From UBA11612 sp965228575 (lineage in GTDB: Bacteria > Pseudomonadota > Alphaproteobacteria > Rhodospirillales > Rhodospirillaceae): DNA of 64,000 bases. Shown piece after piece: positions 63,825 to 64,000 of the stretch. Where the stretch lies: NCBI GenBank assembly GCA_965228575.1, contig CBDDHW010000045.1:32779-96778 (forward strand), read 5' to 3'. The notes beneath the pieces were generated by a model. It worked only from the letters and a program-made list of their open reading frames with translations, was not told where the DNA came from and did not search any database. Position 1 is the first letter of the stretch; the number at the start of each line of letters is the position of its first letter. Both the position numbers and the translations under genes were made by a program.

Positions 63825-64000
63825 GCGCCCGCGTCCGCGTCCGCTAGGAAGCGACCGTTTAGAAAATTGGGCAGCTTCTTATACGCTAGTTCTTTGCCAT
63901 CAAAGGTATGCACGCGCCCGCCCGCAGCCCTTAAAACAGCATGACCTGCCCCGGTATCCCATTCGCAGGTTGGGCCAAAGCGCGGATATAAGTCTGCAAG
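63821..64000 (-). CDS. cysQ: Inositol-monophosphatase-family protein, CysQ-like (5' part outside the window)
   Basis: The last 59 residues of a gene that continues past base 64000. They read ADLYPRFGPTCEWDTGAGHAVL and AAGGRVHTFDGKELAYKKLPNF, the end of a 3'(2'),5'-bisphosphate nucleotidase of the Mg-dependent, Li-sensitive FIG family; the WDTGAGH motif supplies a catalytic Asp. Too short for the plus-strand gene finder to see. It is coupled to tsaC by ATGA overlap. CysQ is the best match; a general inositol monophosphatase is possible. Confidence 0.82.
   Translation of the reverse strand, partial: LADLYPRFGPTCEWDTGAGHAVLRAAGGRVHTFDGKELAYKKLPNFLNGRFLADADAGA

Overview
The window is chromosomal DNA from an alphaproteobacterium. 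The evidence is gene content and order: DUF2794, DUF2232 between rpsR and rplI, dnaB-alr-radA-cvpA-purF in one run, fabD-fabG-acpP-fabF-mltG followed by yicC-gmk, and lptF-lptD-surA-pdxA-rsmA. I cannot place it below class. I recognised no rRNA, tRNA, CRISPR array, insertion sequence or prophage.

Layout. 1-2.3 kb: loose single genes (cut-off methyltransferase, DUF1801, GFA-type zinc protein). 2.3-8.0 kb: a four-gene leftward unit of exported proteins. It has a multi-DUF lipoprotein with a c-type haem motif (DUF1587/1595/1592/1588/1585), a Tat-exported DUF1552 protein, a three-unit PF03640-type protein and an unrecognised exported protein. 8.4-17.2 kb, rightward: an exported S9 peptidase with one frameshift, a TPR-2OG oxygenase fusion, a TonB-dependent receptor and a lipoprotein amidase. 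Together 2.3-17.2 kb looks like an accessory envelope region for taking up and processing an unknown substrate. It is the best candidate for an undescribed system. 17.3-31.3 kb: mixed genes (ogt, methyltransferase, DUF898 and M48 pair, ArsC-like protein, exported formamidase-like enzyme with a TAXI-like partner, DUF2794, YfgM-like protein, bamB with a terminal frameshift, der, small enzymes).

31.4-43 kb is core: purF, cvpA, radA, mlaF, mlaE, alr and dnaB run leftward with start/stop overlaps, uppP runs rightward, and the rpsF-rpsR-DUF2232-rplI unit runs leftward. 43.3-52.7 kb is the fatty-acid cluster followed by mltG, yicC and gmk. A signalling cassette sits between mltG and yicC: KaiB-like protein, receiver-only response regulator and a PAS-PAS-GGDEF-EAL protein. 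52.7-59.4 kb is the outer-membrane biogenesis unit rsmA-pdxA-surA-lptD-lptF, with no lptG at its usual place. 59.5-64 kb: a small exported protein, an OmpA-type porin, an FAD-linked oxidase, tsaC and the end of a cysQ-like gene.

Two conserved genes (S9 peptidase, bamB) carry one-base frameshifts at short homopolymers. These may be sequencing errors rather than real lesions. All functional statements come from reading the translations; no database search was run.
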